Positions 26,269 through 34,505 of a stretch of 64,000 bases of DNA are shown here, piece after piece. The stretch covers positions 62,001-126,000 of the forward strand of contig CAJTYW010000005.1 in assembly GCA_910583995.1 (NCBI GenBank), written 5' to 3'. The notes beneath the pieces were generated by a model. That model searched no databases and had not been told where the DNA came from. It was given only the letters and a program-made list of their open reading frames with translations. The translations under genes were made by a program, and so were the position numbers. This DNA comes from an uncultured Christensenella sp. (GTDB lineage: Bacteria > Bacillota > Clostridia > Christensenellales > UBA3700). The stretch's first letter is position 1; every line of letters begins with the position of its first letter.

Positions 26269-26309
26269 TCATAAAATAAAAGAATTTTAATTTACTTAAG
26301 GAGAAATGT

Positions 26310-26852
26310 ATGTTAAATACCGATATTGAAAGAGTGCTTGTGCCACAAAAAGAGATTGCACAAATTGTTAAAAATCTTGGAAAACAAATAACAAATGATT
26401 TTGTAGGTGAAGAACTTGTTGTTGTGTGTATACTAAAAGGTTCAAGTATATTTTTTAGTGATTTAGTAAGAGAAATTGATTTGGATATGAAATTTGATTT
26501 TATGGTGCTATCTAGCTATGGCAATGGCACTACATCTACTAGAGAAGTAAAAATTGTAAAAGACTTGACAGAAGATATAAAAGATAAAAATGTTTTGGTT
26601 GTAGAAGATATAATCGATAGTGGCAGAACAATTAAAAGTCTTAAGGAACTGCTTGAAAAGCGTGAGCCAAAATGTTTGAAAATTGTAACTATGTTAAACA
26701 AACCAGATAGAAGGGAAGTTGATATTGTTACAGATTATAATGGCAAAGTTATACCTGACGAGTTTGTTGTCGGATATGGCTTGGACTATGCACAAAATTA
26801 TCGTAATTTAAAGGATATTTGTGTTTTGTCACCTTCAGTTTATTCAAAATAA
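26310..26852 (+). CDS. hpt: Hypoxanthine-guanine phosphoribosyltransferase
   Basis: Purine salvage enzyme converting hypoxanthine or guanine with PRPP into IMP or GMP. The PRPP-binding motif VLVVEDIIDSGRTIKSL lies at about residues 95-111, ILKGSSIFFSDLVREI near 42 covers the flexible and dimer region, and VGYGLDYAQNYRNL closes the purine pocket. ATG 26310 follows AAGGAG. At 180 residues it is standard. The tilS-hpt order matches Bacillus, where ftsH would follow; here cca follows 15 bases on. Confidence 0.96.
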   Translation: MLNTDIERVLVPQKEIAQIVKNLGKQITNDFVGEELVVVCILKGSSIFFSDLVREIDLDMKFDFMVLSSYGNGTTSTREVKIVKDLTEDIKDKNVLVVEDIIDSGRTIKSLKELLEKREPKCLKIVTMLNKPDRREVDIVTDYNGKVIPDEFVVGYGLDYAQNYRNLKDICVLSPSVYSK

Positions 26853-26867
26853 AATACGGGATTTCAG

Positions 26868-28226
26868 ATGTTGTTAAAAAATTTACCTAAGTGTTTGATT
26901 GAGCTTGCACAAATTTTTTCTAAAAAAGCTCCCTTATATATAGTCGGCGGTGCGGTTAGAAATAGTCTTTTAAATTTAAAAATAAGTGACTATGACATAA
27001 CATCTGAATTGCTCCCCGATAGTGTAGAAGAGCTTATAAAAAATAGCAAGTTTGAAATTGTAGCTAAATATAAAAGGACGGGTACTTTGGTAATAAAGTA
27101 TGACGATTTTAAATTTGAGTATACAACTTTCAGGCAAGATAGCTATCCACTAACAAGCGGCACACATTCGCCCCTTGAGTGCAAATTTACAAGCGATATC
27201 AAACAAGATGCTTTAAGAAGAGATTTTACTTGCAATGCACTTTATTACGATGTATCAAATGACAAAATCATTGATTTAGTCGGTGGCGTAAGTGACATTA
27301 ATGGCAAAATTTTGCGTACTGTAAGGCAATCAAATTTGACATTGAGCGAAGATGGCTTGCGTATAATGCGACTTGTTAGGTTTGCAGTGCAGTTGGGATT
27401 TAGTATAGATAAAGATACTTATAATTGTGCAAAAGAAAATGCTTTTAGACTTAAAGATATTTCAAAAGAAAGGATAAAAGACGAATTAGTAGCGATTTTT
27501 GAAGGGGTTTTTAAATACAACAGCAAAGACAAAGGTGTAAATCCATCAGACGGAATAAAGATGCTTGTAGATATTGGGGCGATGGAATATATTATCCCCG
27601 AGCTATTAGAGATGATAGATGTGCCACAAAATCCAAAGTATCACATTTACGATGTTTACAATCATACATTAAAAACAATAGATAATCTTCCGCCAAGACT
27701 TATGATGGCAGGTTTATTACACGATATTGCTAAAGCAAGATTATTTAGAAAATACGGCAATATGTATATGCACGAACTTGCGGGCTTTGATATGGCAAAA
27801 GAGATTATGACAAGGCTTAAGTTTTCAAATAGTGAAATCGAAAAAATAACCTGGCTTGTCAAAATACATATGTTTAATGTGGATGGAAAAACAAGGGAAT
27901 CAAAGTGCAGAGTTTTTATAGCAGATAATATGGATTGTTTTGACGATTACATTTTGCTAAGAAGGGCAGATGGTTTGGCAACTAACCCAAACAATTATGA
28001 TGATAGTGTTTCTGCAAAGCTTGTAGAAATTAAAAATGAAATGGTACACAACGGAATGCCAATGACGATAAAAGATTTGCCTATTAAAGGAAAAGACCTT
28101 TTGGACTTAGGCTATCAAGGTCGTGAGATAAGCGAATTACTTGAAAAAATTAGGCTATGGATTTTGCATAATGGAAGAGTGCCTTCAAAAGAAAATATTA
28201 TAAATAAACTTAGGAGAAATAAGTAA
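26868..28226 (+). CDS. cca: CCA tRNA nucleotidyltransferase (poly(A) polymerase family) with HD domain
   Basis: Adds or repairs the 3' CCA of tRNAs. The nucleotidyltransferase head has YIVGGAVRNSLL and the catalytic pair DYD near residues 38-40. RRDFTCNALYYD and the helical neck with SEDGLRIMRLVRF follow. The tail contains an HD phosphohydrolase-like motif GLLHDIAKA at about residue 284. ATG 26868 has only a weak ribosome site, suggesting dependence on hpt translation. Its stop overlaps the rmuC start (TAATG). Whether it adds the full CCA or only part cannot be told here; no second family member is in the window. Confidence 0.93.
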   Translation: MLLKNLPKCLIELAQIFSKKAPLYIVGGAVRNSLLNLKISDYDITSELLPDSVEELIKNSKFEIVAKYKRTGTLVIKYDDFKFEYTTFRQDSYPLTSGTHSPLECKFTSDIKQDALRRDFTCNALYYDVSNDKIIDLVGGVSDINGKILRTVRQSNLTLSEDGLRIMRLVRFAVQLGFSIDKDTYNCAKENAFRLKDISKERIKDELVAIFEGVFKYNSKDKGVNPSDGIKMLVDIGAMEYIIPELLEMIDVPQNPKYHIYDVYNHTLKTIDNLPPRLMMAGLLHDIAKARLFRKYGNMYMHELAGFDMAKEIMTRLKFSNSEIEKITWLVKIHMFNVDGKTRESKCRVFIADNMDCFDDYILLRRADGLATNPNNYDDSVSAKLVEIKNEMVHNGMPMTIKDLPIKGKDLLDLGYQGREISELLEKIRLWILHNGRVPSKENIINKLRRNK

Positions 28227-29668
28227 TGGATATAGCAATTTTGGTTTTAATAAGTTGTGCAATTATGCTATTAGTAGCGATTTTTGCAGTGATAATTGTA
28301 AAAAATAAAGGGAAATCAAATAATACCAGCGAAGTTGTGCAAAAGTATAATGATATACAAAAAGCCGAAATTGCGGAAAGTATAGCAACTGCAAACAAAA
28401 ATATGCTTGACGAGATAAGCAGAAGTAATACATCGCTAAATACTACACTTATAAACACTATTTCTCAAAATAACAATAATTTAACCACAACAATTTCTGC
28501 AAACAATGGCGAGCTTAACAAAACTTTAGATAGCTTTAGGGAAACACAAGAGAAAAAATTTATTTCTTTAGAAAATAAACTTTACGATAAACTTGAGAAT
28601 ATCCAAAAAGAAATGACACAAGCTTTGTCAAATCAAAAAGTGGATAATTTGAGAAACAATAACGATATAAGGCAAACAATGACAGATAAGCTTAATGCGA
28701 TTGAAAAGGAAATTGCAAATGAGCTTGAAAAGATAAGAAAGGAAAACCAAACTAAACTTGATGAAATGAGAAAAGTTGTAGATAACACTATGCAGGATAC
28801 ATTAAACAAAAGATTGACTGAATCATTTGAAGTTATAAGCAAGCAACTTTTGGAAGTAAGCAAGGGACTTGGTGAAATGACAAACCTTACAAGTGGCGTA
28901 AATAACCTTAACAAAATAATGAGTAATGTTAAAACACGTGGTATGTGGGGCGAAATTTCTTTGGAAAATCTGCTTGAACAAATTTTAACAAGCGAGCAAT
29001 ATGAAAAACAGCTTATTTTGAAAGGAAGGGAAATGGTTGACTTTGCCGTAGTTCTTCCTGGCAAAAAAGAAGACGAAAAAATTTATTTGCCTATCGATGC
29101 AAAATTTCCGCTTAGCGACTATCAATTGTTAATTGATGCAAGTGAAAGTTTTGATAAAGAACAAGTGGATATAGCAAGAAAAAATTTGTTTAAAAGGATA
29201 AAGGAAGAAGCTAAATCAATAAGTAATAAGTATATCATAGAGCCAAAAACCACAAGCTTTGCGATTATGTATTTGCCTATAGAAGGACTTTTTGCAGAAG
29301 TAGCAAGAGATACAACTTTGCTTGACGAGTTGCAAAACAAATATAAAGTTGTAGTAAGCGGCCCAACAACAATTACAGCTTTGTTAAACAGCCTTCAATT
29401 AGGTTTTAGAACTCTTCAGATACAAAAAAATAGCAAAAAGGTATGGGAAGCACTTGCAAAATTTAGAACAGAGTTTTACAAGTTTGCTGATGATTTGGAA
29501 AAAGTCAAAAAACAAGCAAATACAGTTGTTACTTCAATTGAAAGTACAAGTAAAAGAACAGGTACTATAGAAAAAGTACTTAATAAGCTTGATAAAATAG
29601 ATTATGACCCAGATAATAACGGATTTTTAGAAGGAGATTACAATGCAGGCGAAAAAACCGATGATTAA
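28226..29668 (+). CDS. rmuC: DNA recombination protein RmuC homologue
   Basis: Family with an endonuclease-like fold, linked to limiting inversions and rearrangements at repeats in E. coli. An N-terminal membrane anchor (about residues 3-24) is followed by a long coiled coil (about 40-205) and the conserved RmuC domain (about 210-440). The domain has TRGMWGEISLENLLEQIL, VLPGKK, the nuclease-like LPIDAKFPL and FAIMYLPIEGLF. The start overlaps the cca stop by one base, with AGGAG upstream. Its end overlaps the PHP gene by 26 bases. At 480 residues it has typical length. Confidence 0.93.
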   Translation: MDIAILVLISCAIMLLVAIFAVIIVKNKGKSNNTSEVVQKYNDIQKAEIAESIATANKNMLDEISRSNTSLNTTLINTISQNNNNLTTTISANNGELNKTLDSFRETQEKKFISLENKLYDKLENIQKEMTQALSNQKVDNLRNNNDIRQTMTDKLNAIEKEIANELEKIRKENQTKLDEMRKVVDNTMQDTLNKRLTESFEVISKQLLEVSKGLGEMTNLTSGVNNLNKIMSNVKTRGMWGEISLENLLEQILTSEQYEKQLILKGREMVDFAVVLPGKKEDEKIYLPIDAKFPLSDYQLLIDASESFDKEQVDIARKNLFKRIKEEAKSISNKYIIEPKTTSFAIMYLPIEGLFAEVARDTTLLDELQNKYKVVVSGPTTITALLNSLQLGFRTLQIQKNSKKVWEALAKFRTEFYKFADDLEKVKKQANTVVTSIESTSKRTGTIEKVLNKLDKIDYDPDNNGFLEGDYNAGEKTDD

Positions 29669-30473
29669 AAGCGATTTGCATATACATACACTGCATAGCG
29701 ACGGCGCTATGTCTGTTGGCGAAGTTATGGATATTGCAAAATTTAAAGGCTTTGACTGTATAGCAATAACAGACCACGATACTGTAAGCGGTGTCAGTGA
29801 TGCTATGCTTTACGGCAAAGAAATCGGTCTTAAGGTTGTCCCCGGAATAGAGCTTTCTGCCTATAGCGTTATGGCAGTACATATTTTGGGGTATGGCATA
29901 GATTATAATTCCCCTGCACTTTTGGAACTGTTAAACAGCTTGCTTGAACAACGACAAGTCAGAGCTATGGAGATAGTTGAAAAGCTAAAAAGATTTAACA
30001 TTTTAATAGACACAGAAACTTTGCCAAAAGTAAATGTCGGAAGAAGTCATATAGCAATGGCACTTAAAAATGCGGGATATGTTTCTAATATACAGGAAGC
30101 TTTTGACAAATACCTTGGTGAAAATCGACTTGCTTATGTCCCGAGTAAAAGGATAAACCCTATTGAAGCAGTACAGGCAATAAAAGATAGTGGCGGTATG
30201 GCAGTTATTGCTCACCCGTTGCAGCTACATAATACAAAAAAACTTATTCCACTTATCGAAGGACTAAAAAAATATGGCCTTGACGGATTAGAAGTGTATT
30301 ATCCGACACATACCCAAGATAAGACGGCAATGTTTGAAAAAATAGCAAAAGATTACAAATTGTTTGCAACTGGGGGTAGTGATTTCCACGGAGCAAATAA
30401 GAATAATACAATTAATAATATTGGCGAAACTTATTGCAATTTACCCTTTGAGTTAAGGCGTAATTTAAAGTAA
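29643..30473 (+). CDS. PHP-domain phosphoesterase (RNase AM/TrpH-like)
   Basis: Metal-dependent phosphoesterase of the PHP superfamily; close relatives (E. coli RnmA/YciV) are 5'-3' exonucleases acting on short RNA and nucleotides. Metal-ligand motifs are all present: DLHIHTLHSDG near residue 11, AITDHDTVSG near 39, GIELSA near 66, AHPLQL near 190 and GGSDFHG near 248. ATG 29643 lies inside the end of rmuC with AAGGAG 6 bases upstream, so the gene is clearly translated despite the 26-base overlap. At 276 residues it is complete. Confidence 0.92.
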   Translation: MQAKKPMIKSDLHIHTLHSDGAMSVGEVMDIAKFKGFDCIAITDHDTVSGVSDAMLYGKEIGLKVVPGIELSAYSVMAVHILGYGIDYNSPALLELLNSLLEQRQVRAMEIVEKLKRFNILIDTETLPKVNVGRSHIAMALKNAGYVSNIQEAFDKYLGENRLAYVPSKRINPIEAVQAIKDSGGMAVIAHPLQLHNTKKLIPLIEGLKKYGLDGLEVYYPTHTQDKTAMFEKIAKDYKLFATGGSDFHGANKNNTINNIGETYCNLPFELRRNLK

Positions 30474-30586
30474 ACAATAATTTAAATTATATTTTTGCTT
30501 TTACATATAAATAGATAAAAAAATAGCGGTAAAATAATAAAATTAGTTAGCTATTTGTAAAAAACAGCAATAAGATAACAAATAAC

Positions 30587-30615
30587 TTGCAATTTTGCAG
30601 TAAAATGATTATAAT
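30587..30615 (+). promoter_or_regulatory. Sigma-A promoter for proS
   Basis: TTGCAA (30587-30592), 17-bp spacer, TATAAT (30610-30615), about 45 bases before the proS start. No room is left for a T-box leader. Confidence 0.75.
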
Positions 30616-30665
30616 AAATAGACAAAGTGATATAAAACAAAAAGATAATAAATCGGAGATTAAAA

Positions 30666-32120
30666 ATGGCTAAGAAAAACAATGCACAATTTGTACAAGA
30701 AATAGCAGATATTAACGAAAACTTCCCACAATGGTATACCGATGTGGTTTTAAAAACAGAACTTGTAGATTACGGTCCTGTAAAAGGAAGTATGGTAATT
30801 CGTCCTTATGGATACGCAATATGGGAAAACATTCAAAAGGAACTTGATAAAAGATTTAAAGAAACAGGTCATAAAAACGCATATTTTCCAATGCTTATAC
30901 CATATAGCTTTTTGACAAGGGAAAAAGAGCATATTGAAGGCTTTGCTCCTGAAGTTGCGTTGGTTACACATTACGGCGAAGAAGAATTGCCTGAAAAATT
31001 AGTTGTAAGACCTACAAGTGAAACTATTATTTGTGAAATGTATAAAAAATGGGTTAAAAGTTATCGTGATTTGCCTGTACTTATCAATCAATGGGCAAAT
31101 GTATTCCGTTGCGAAAAAACAACAAGACCATTTTTGAGAACAAGCGAATTTTTGTGGCAAGAAGGACATACATTGCACAGAACACACGAAGAAGCAGAAG
31201 AAGAAACTTTCAAAATGCTTAATGTTTATGCAGAGTTTATGAAAAATGTGCTTGCAACACCTGTTTTAACTGGTAAAAAGACAGAAAAAGAAAAATTTGC
31301 AGGAGCTAATGCTACTTATGGTATGGAAGCTATGATGCTTGACGGAAAATCTTTGCAAGCAGGTACTTCACACGATTTGGGTTGTAACTTTGCAAAAGGC
31401 TTTGAAATTAAATACCTTGATAAAGATGGCGAATTGAAATTCCCATATCAAACAAGCTGGGGTGTTTCTACAAGATTGATTGGTGCTTTAATTATGGCAC
31501 ACGGCGACCAAAGGGGATTGGCTTTGCCACCAAGAGTTGCTCCTATTCAAACAATTGTTATTCCTATAGCATCACATAAAGAAGGTGTTATTGAAAAAGC
31601 AGAAGAACTTTATAAGGAACTTATGGCAGCAGGAATCCGTGCTGAAAAAGACTTTACCGACAATACCCCTGGCTGGAAGTTCAATGAGTGGGAGATGAAA
31701 GGTGTTCCACTAAGAATTGAGCAAGGACCACGCGATATAGAAAATGGCGTTGTACAAGTTGTACGTCGTGATACTTTTGAAAAAATTGAAGTTAAGAGAG
31801 AAGGACTTGCACAAACAATAATAAAACTTTTGGACGAAGTACACGAAAATATGTACAATAAAGCAAAAGCATTTATGGATAGTCATATTGTAATTTGCCA
31901 TACTTTGGACGAAATGAAACAAGCTTTAGATAACAAATGCTTTGTTAAAACTATGTGGTGTGGTTGTGAGAAATGTGAAGCTAAAATCAAAGAAATGTTC
32001 CAAGCAACAGCACGCGTTATGCCATTTGACCAAACTCCTGTAGGTGATAAATGTATTTGTTGCGGAAAGGAATGTAAGGAAGGCGAACTAAAAGTTATCT
32101 ATTTTGCAAGAGCATATTAA
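30666..32120 (+). CDS. proS: Prolyl-tRNA synthetase, archaeal/eukaryote-like type
   Basis: Charges tRNA-Pro. The class II core has FPMLIPYSFL, motif 2 with FRCEKTTRPFLRTSEFLWQEGHT and motif 3 with ALIMAHGDQRGLALPPRVAP. The order of domains (core, anticodon domain about 285-395, then a C-terminal zinc domain) is that of the short ProS found in archaea, eukaryotes and some bacteria. The long bacterial type has an editing insertion, and none is present here. The zinc domain shows MWCGCEKCE and CICCGKECK and ends in the conserved FARAY tyrosine. GGAG precedes ATG 30666. At 484 residues it has usual length. Confidence 0.96.
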   Translation: MAKKNNAQFVQEIADINENFPQWYTDVVLKTELVDYGPVKGSMVIRPYGYAIWENIQKELDKRFKETGHKNAYFPMLIPYSFLTREKEHIEGFAPEVALVTHYGEEELPEKLVVRPTSETIICEMYKKWVKSYRDLPVLINQWANVFRCEKTTRPFLRTSEFLWQEGHTLHRTHEEAEEETFKMLNVYAEFMKNVLATPVLTGKKTEKEKFAGANATYGMEAMMLDGKSLQAGTSHDLGCNFAKGFEIKYLDKDGELKFPYQTSWGVSTRLIGALIMAHGDQRGLALPPRVAPIQTIVIPIASHKEGVIEKAEELYKELMAAGIRAEKDFTDNTPGWKFNEWEMKGVPLRIEQGPRDIENGVVQVVRRDTFEKIEVKREGLAQTIIKLLDEVHENMYNKAKAFMDSHIVICHTLDEMKQALDNKCFVKTMWCGCEKCEAKIKEMFQATARVMPFDQTPVGDKCICCGKECKEGELKVIYFARAY

Positions 32121-32698
32121 TAGGGTGCTACTTTTAAATTTTTTGAGATTAAAAGTAATCAATATTAAATAGTTTGAATAAAAATAGCGTAACAAAATTA
32201 ATTAAAAATTAAAAATATTTTTATAGAAAAAGCAGTGTGGTTTAGCATTGCTTTTTTGATATTTAGACAAAAACCTTGCGAAAATCGGTAGATTTTTATG
32301 TTTTGGCATTTATTTTGATTAAGTTTTGTACTGATATATAGTGTTTTTGTAATCTGTAAATCATTAAATGGCAATCTTTTTATAATTAACGGCTTTGTTT
32401 AAAAATGTTTTAAGCATATAAGACAAAAAATAGCTAAGTATCTTTTATGCTAAAACTAGCTTAAAAATTATATGACAGGTTATGGCTATTTATCTGATTT
32501 ATTAGACTATTATTTGCTAAAAATGACGGGCAAGTTAAATTTTGTGTAAAAATGTTGATTTTATATATTTTTTATTATATAATGTAAATACCAAAGTATC
32601 CCCAAATTGGGGCAATTTTGGAAAATTATGTATTAAGTGGCTATAAATACTTCGTATTATAGGCACAGCAAATTATTATTTTGTTTTAGGGGAAGATT
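32121..32698. other. 578-base intergenic region before the LRR lipoprotein
   Basis: Contains the proS terminator, an AT-rich stretch without reading frames, a perfect 13-base palindrome CCCCAAATTGGGG (32600-32612), and at about 32638-32665 a hairpin built on TGGCTATAAATAC. No gene is seen. Confidence 0.6.
32226..32257 (+). terminator. Likely intrinsic terminator after proS
   Basis: AAAAAGCAGTG pairs with CATTGCTTTTT (one G-U pair), and the arm ends in T6. It is 105 bases past the stop. Confidence 0.65.
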
Positions 32699-34228
32699 AT
32701 GACAAAGAAAAGAGTGTTTGTTTTTCTTGCGGTTATTATTGTTATGGCATTGTCTATAAGTCTGCTTGTTGCTTGCAATAGACCTTCAGATGCTAATAAC
32801 AATGGTAATGGTTATGGCGATAATGAACAAATCGCAGATGAAAATTTAACGCCTACCGCACAATTAGTTTACGAGTTAAACGCTGAAGGCACTGGTTACA
32901 TATTAACCGATGCCAAAGTTGCAAACGAAAATAACATAAAAGCAAAGAAAACTACAATAGTTGTTGCTGATAAATATAATGAATTACCAGTAGTTGGTAT
33001 TGCGCCTGAAGTTTTTAAAGATTTTAAAGGTCTGACAAAAGTTACTGTAATTGGTGATAATCTACAATATGTTGGAGATAGAGCTTTTTTCAATTGCAGT
33101 TCTATTGCTGAAGTTAAATTGGGTGGCGGACTAAAAACCATTGGTAATGGTGCATTTAGAGATTGTGTTGCTTTAGCAAATATTACATTGCCTAAAAAAG
33201 AGAATACTTTAGAGAGTATTGGCGATTCAGCATTTATGAATTGTGCCGCTTTAGCAAGTATTGAAATTCCTGAAGGATTTAAGTCTTTTGGTTTAGGCGC
33301 TTTCAGAAAATGCACTAAATTAGAAAGTATTGTTATTCCTAAATCTATCACAGTGATTGGCAAACAACTATTCCAAGAATGTTCAGGTTTAAAATATGTA
33401 CAATTATCTGAAGATACAACTGCAATTAAAGAAGAAGCTTTTGATAGATGCAATAACTTAATTGTTATGCAAGATAAAAAAATCGAAATTCCAACAGATA
33501 AAAATGCAAAAGTTGAAAGTAAGATTACTATCCCAAGCAAAGTTGTAGAAATTGAAAGAAAAGCCTTCAATGCTTGTGGTAAAATGAAAAAGGTTATTTT
33601 GCCTAGCGGTATAACTGAAATTGCAGAGTATACTTTCTTTGGTAGTGGTATTACTGAAATTGAATTACAAGGTAAGGTTACAGAAATTGGTGTAAGTGCA
33701 TTTGAAAAATGCGATTCATTAAAAACTATTAATATTCCCGATACATTAAGATATATTAAAGAGAATGCTTTTTCTGGTACATCTAAACTTGCAGAAATCA
33801 ATTTAAATCAAAACTTGTACGAAATTTGCGATTACGCTTTCTCATTTAGCGGATTAGAAGAAATTCATATACCAAGTGGAGTTAGCAGAATTGGTAAATA
33901 TGCTTTCCAATATTGTAAAAAATTAAAAAAAGTATTTTTCCCTGCAACTCTTAAACTTATTGATGAAGGTGCTTTCAGAAATGCAGGAAAGCCTGAAGAA
34001 ATTACTGATGCAGAAGGCAATGTTACAGAAACTGAAAATTTGCAAATCACATACGATTTTACAGGCACAACTGAACAATGGAATGCTATAGTTAAAAAAG
34101 GTCCATATTTTTGGGGTAATGATAAAACACCTGTAGAAATTATTTGCCACAATGGCACTACAGAAGAAAGAGTACCATTGGTATTGACAAATATTCCTGA
34201 GCAAAGCACAGAGCAGGAGCAAGCTTGA
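32699..34228 (+). CDS. BspA-type leucine-rich-repeat lipoprotein
   Basis: Surface lipoprotein: the signal peptide ends in the lipobox LLVAC, so the cysteine at about residue 26 is lipid-anchored, followed by an Asn/Gly-rich linker. Residues about 75-470 contain around fifteen LRR_5 (BspA/TpLRR) repeats, each about 23 residues, in the style IGDSAFMNCAALASIEIPEG. A hydrophilic C-terminus follows. Such proteins are adhesion or binding scaffolds; the ligand is unknown. GGGGAAG precedes ATG 32699. It stands alone with its own strong terminator. Confidence 0.9.
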   Translation: MTKKRVFVFLAVIIVMALSISLLVACNRPSDANNNGNGYGDNEQIADENLTPTAQLVYELNAEGTGYILTDAKVANENNIKAKKTTIVVADKYNELPVVGIAPEVFKDFKGLTKVTVIGDNLQYVGDRAFFNCSSIAEVKLGGGLKTIGNGAFRDCVALANITLPKKENTLESIGDSAFMNCAALASIEIPEGFKSFGLGAFRKCTKLESIVIPKSITVIGKQLFQECSGLKYVQLSEDTTAIKEEAFDRCNNLIVMQDKKIEIPTDKNAKVESKITIPSKVVEIERKAFNACGKMKKVILPSGITEIAEYTFFGSGITEIELQGKVTEIGVSAFEKCDSLKTINIPDTLRYIKENAFSGTSKLAEINLNQNLYEICDYAFSFSGLEEIHIPSGVSRIGKYAFQYCKKLKKVFFPATLKLIDEGAFRNAGKPEEITDAEGNVTETENLQITYDFTGTTEQWNAIVKKGPYFWGNDKTPVEIICHNGTTEERVPLVLTNIPEQSTEQEQA

Positions 34229-34271
34229 TTTAAGCAAAATAAAAACAAATCAAACACTTAAATATAAAAAT

Positions 34272-34303
34272 AAACCGCACGATTAAAGCGTGCGGTTTTT
34301 ATT
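34272..34303 (+). terminator. Intrinsic terminator after the LRR lipoprotein
   Basis: 10-bp stem AAACCGCACG (34272-34281) with CGTGCGGTTT (34289-34298), then T-rich. Confidence 0.93.
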
Positions 34304-34475
34304 TTATATGTTTCAATAATATATTTAAAAAAGTCACAACTTTCATTATAGGAAATTTTTGTTGTAGAAATATAATCAAATAACAATTGTTAAATGTAAT
34401 AAGGGTAATATTAAAATTGGTTTAACAAGTAATAATTATTATAGAATAAATATATAGACATTTAATATAAAAATT

Positions 34476-34504
34476 AAAATCTGCCGCTATACACGGCAGA
34501 TTTT
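34476..34504 (-). terminator. Intrinsic terminator of the ClC gene
   Basis: Arms AAAATCTGCCG and CGGCAGATTTT around an 8-base loop, immediately past the minus-strand stop and followed on that strand by TTTTAATTTTT. Confidence 0.88.
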
Positions 34505-34505
34505 G

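Noticed and set aside
30474..30665. T-box leader for proS
   Set aside because: The promoter lies about 45 bases before the start codon, leaving no room for a T-box, and no T-box sequence is seen.
32896..33801. 301-codon minus-strand open frame inside the LRR lipoprotein gene
   Set aside because: Antisense shadow of repetitive coding sequence; no ribosome site or recognisable motif.
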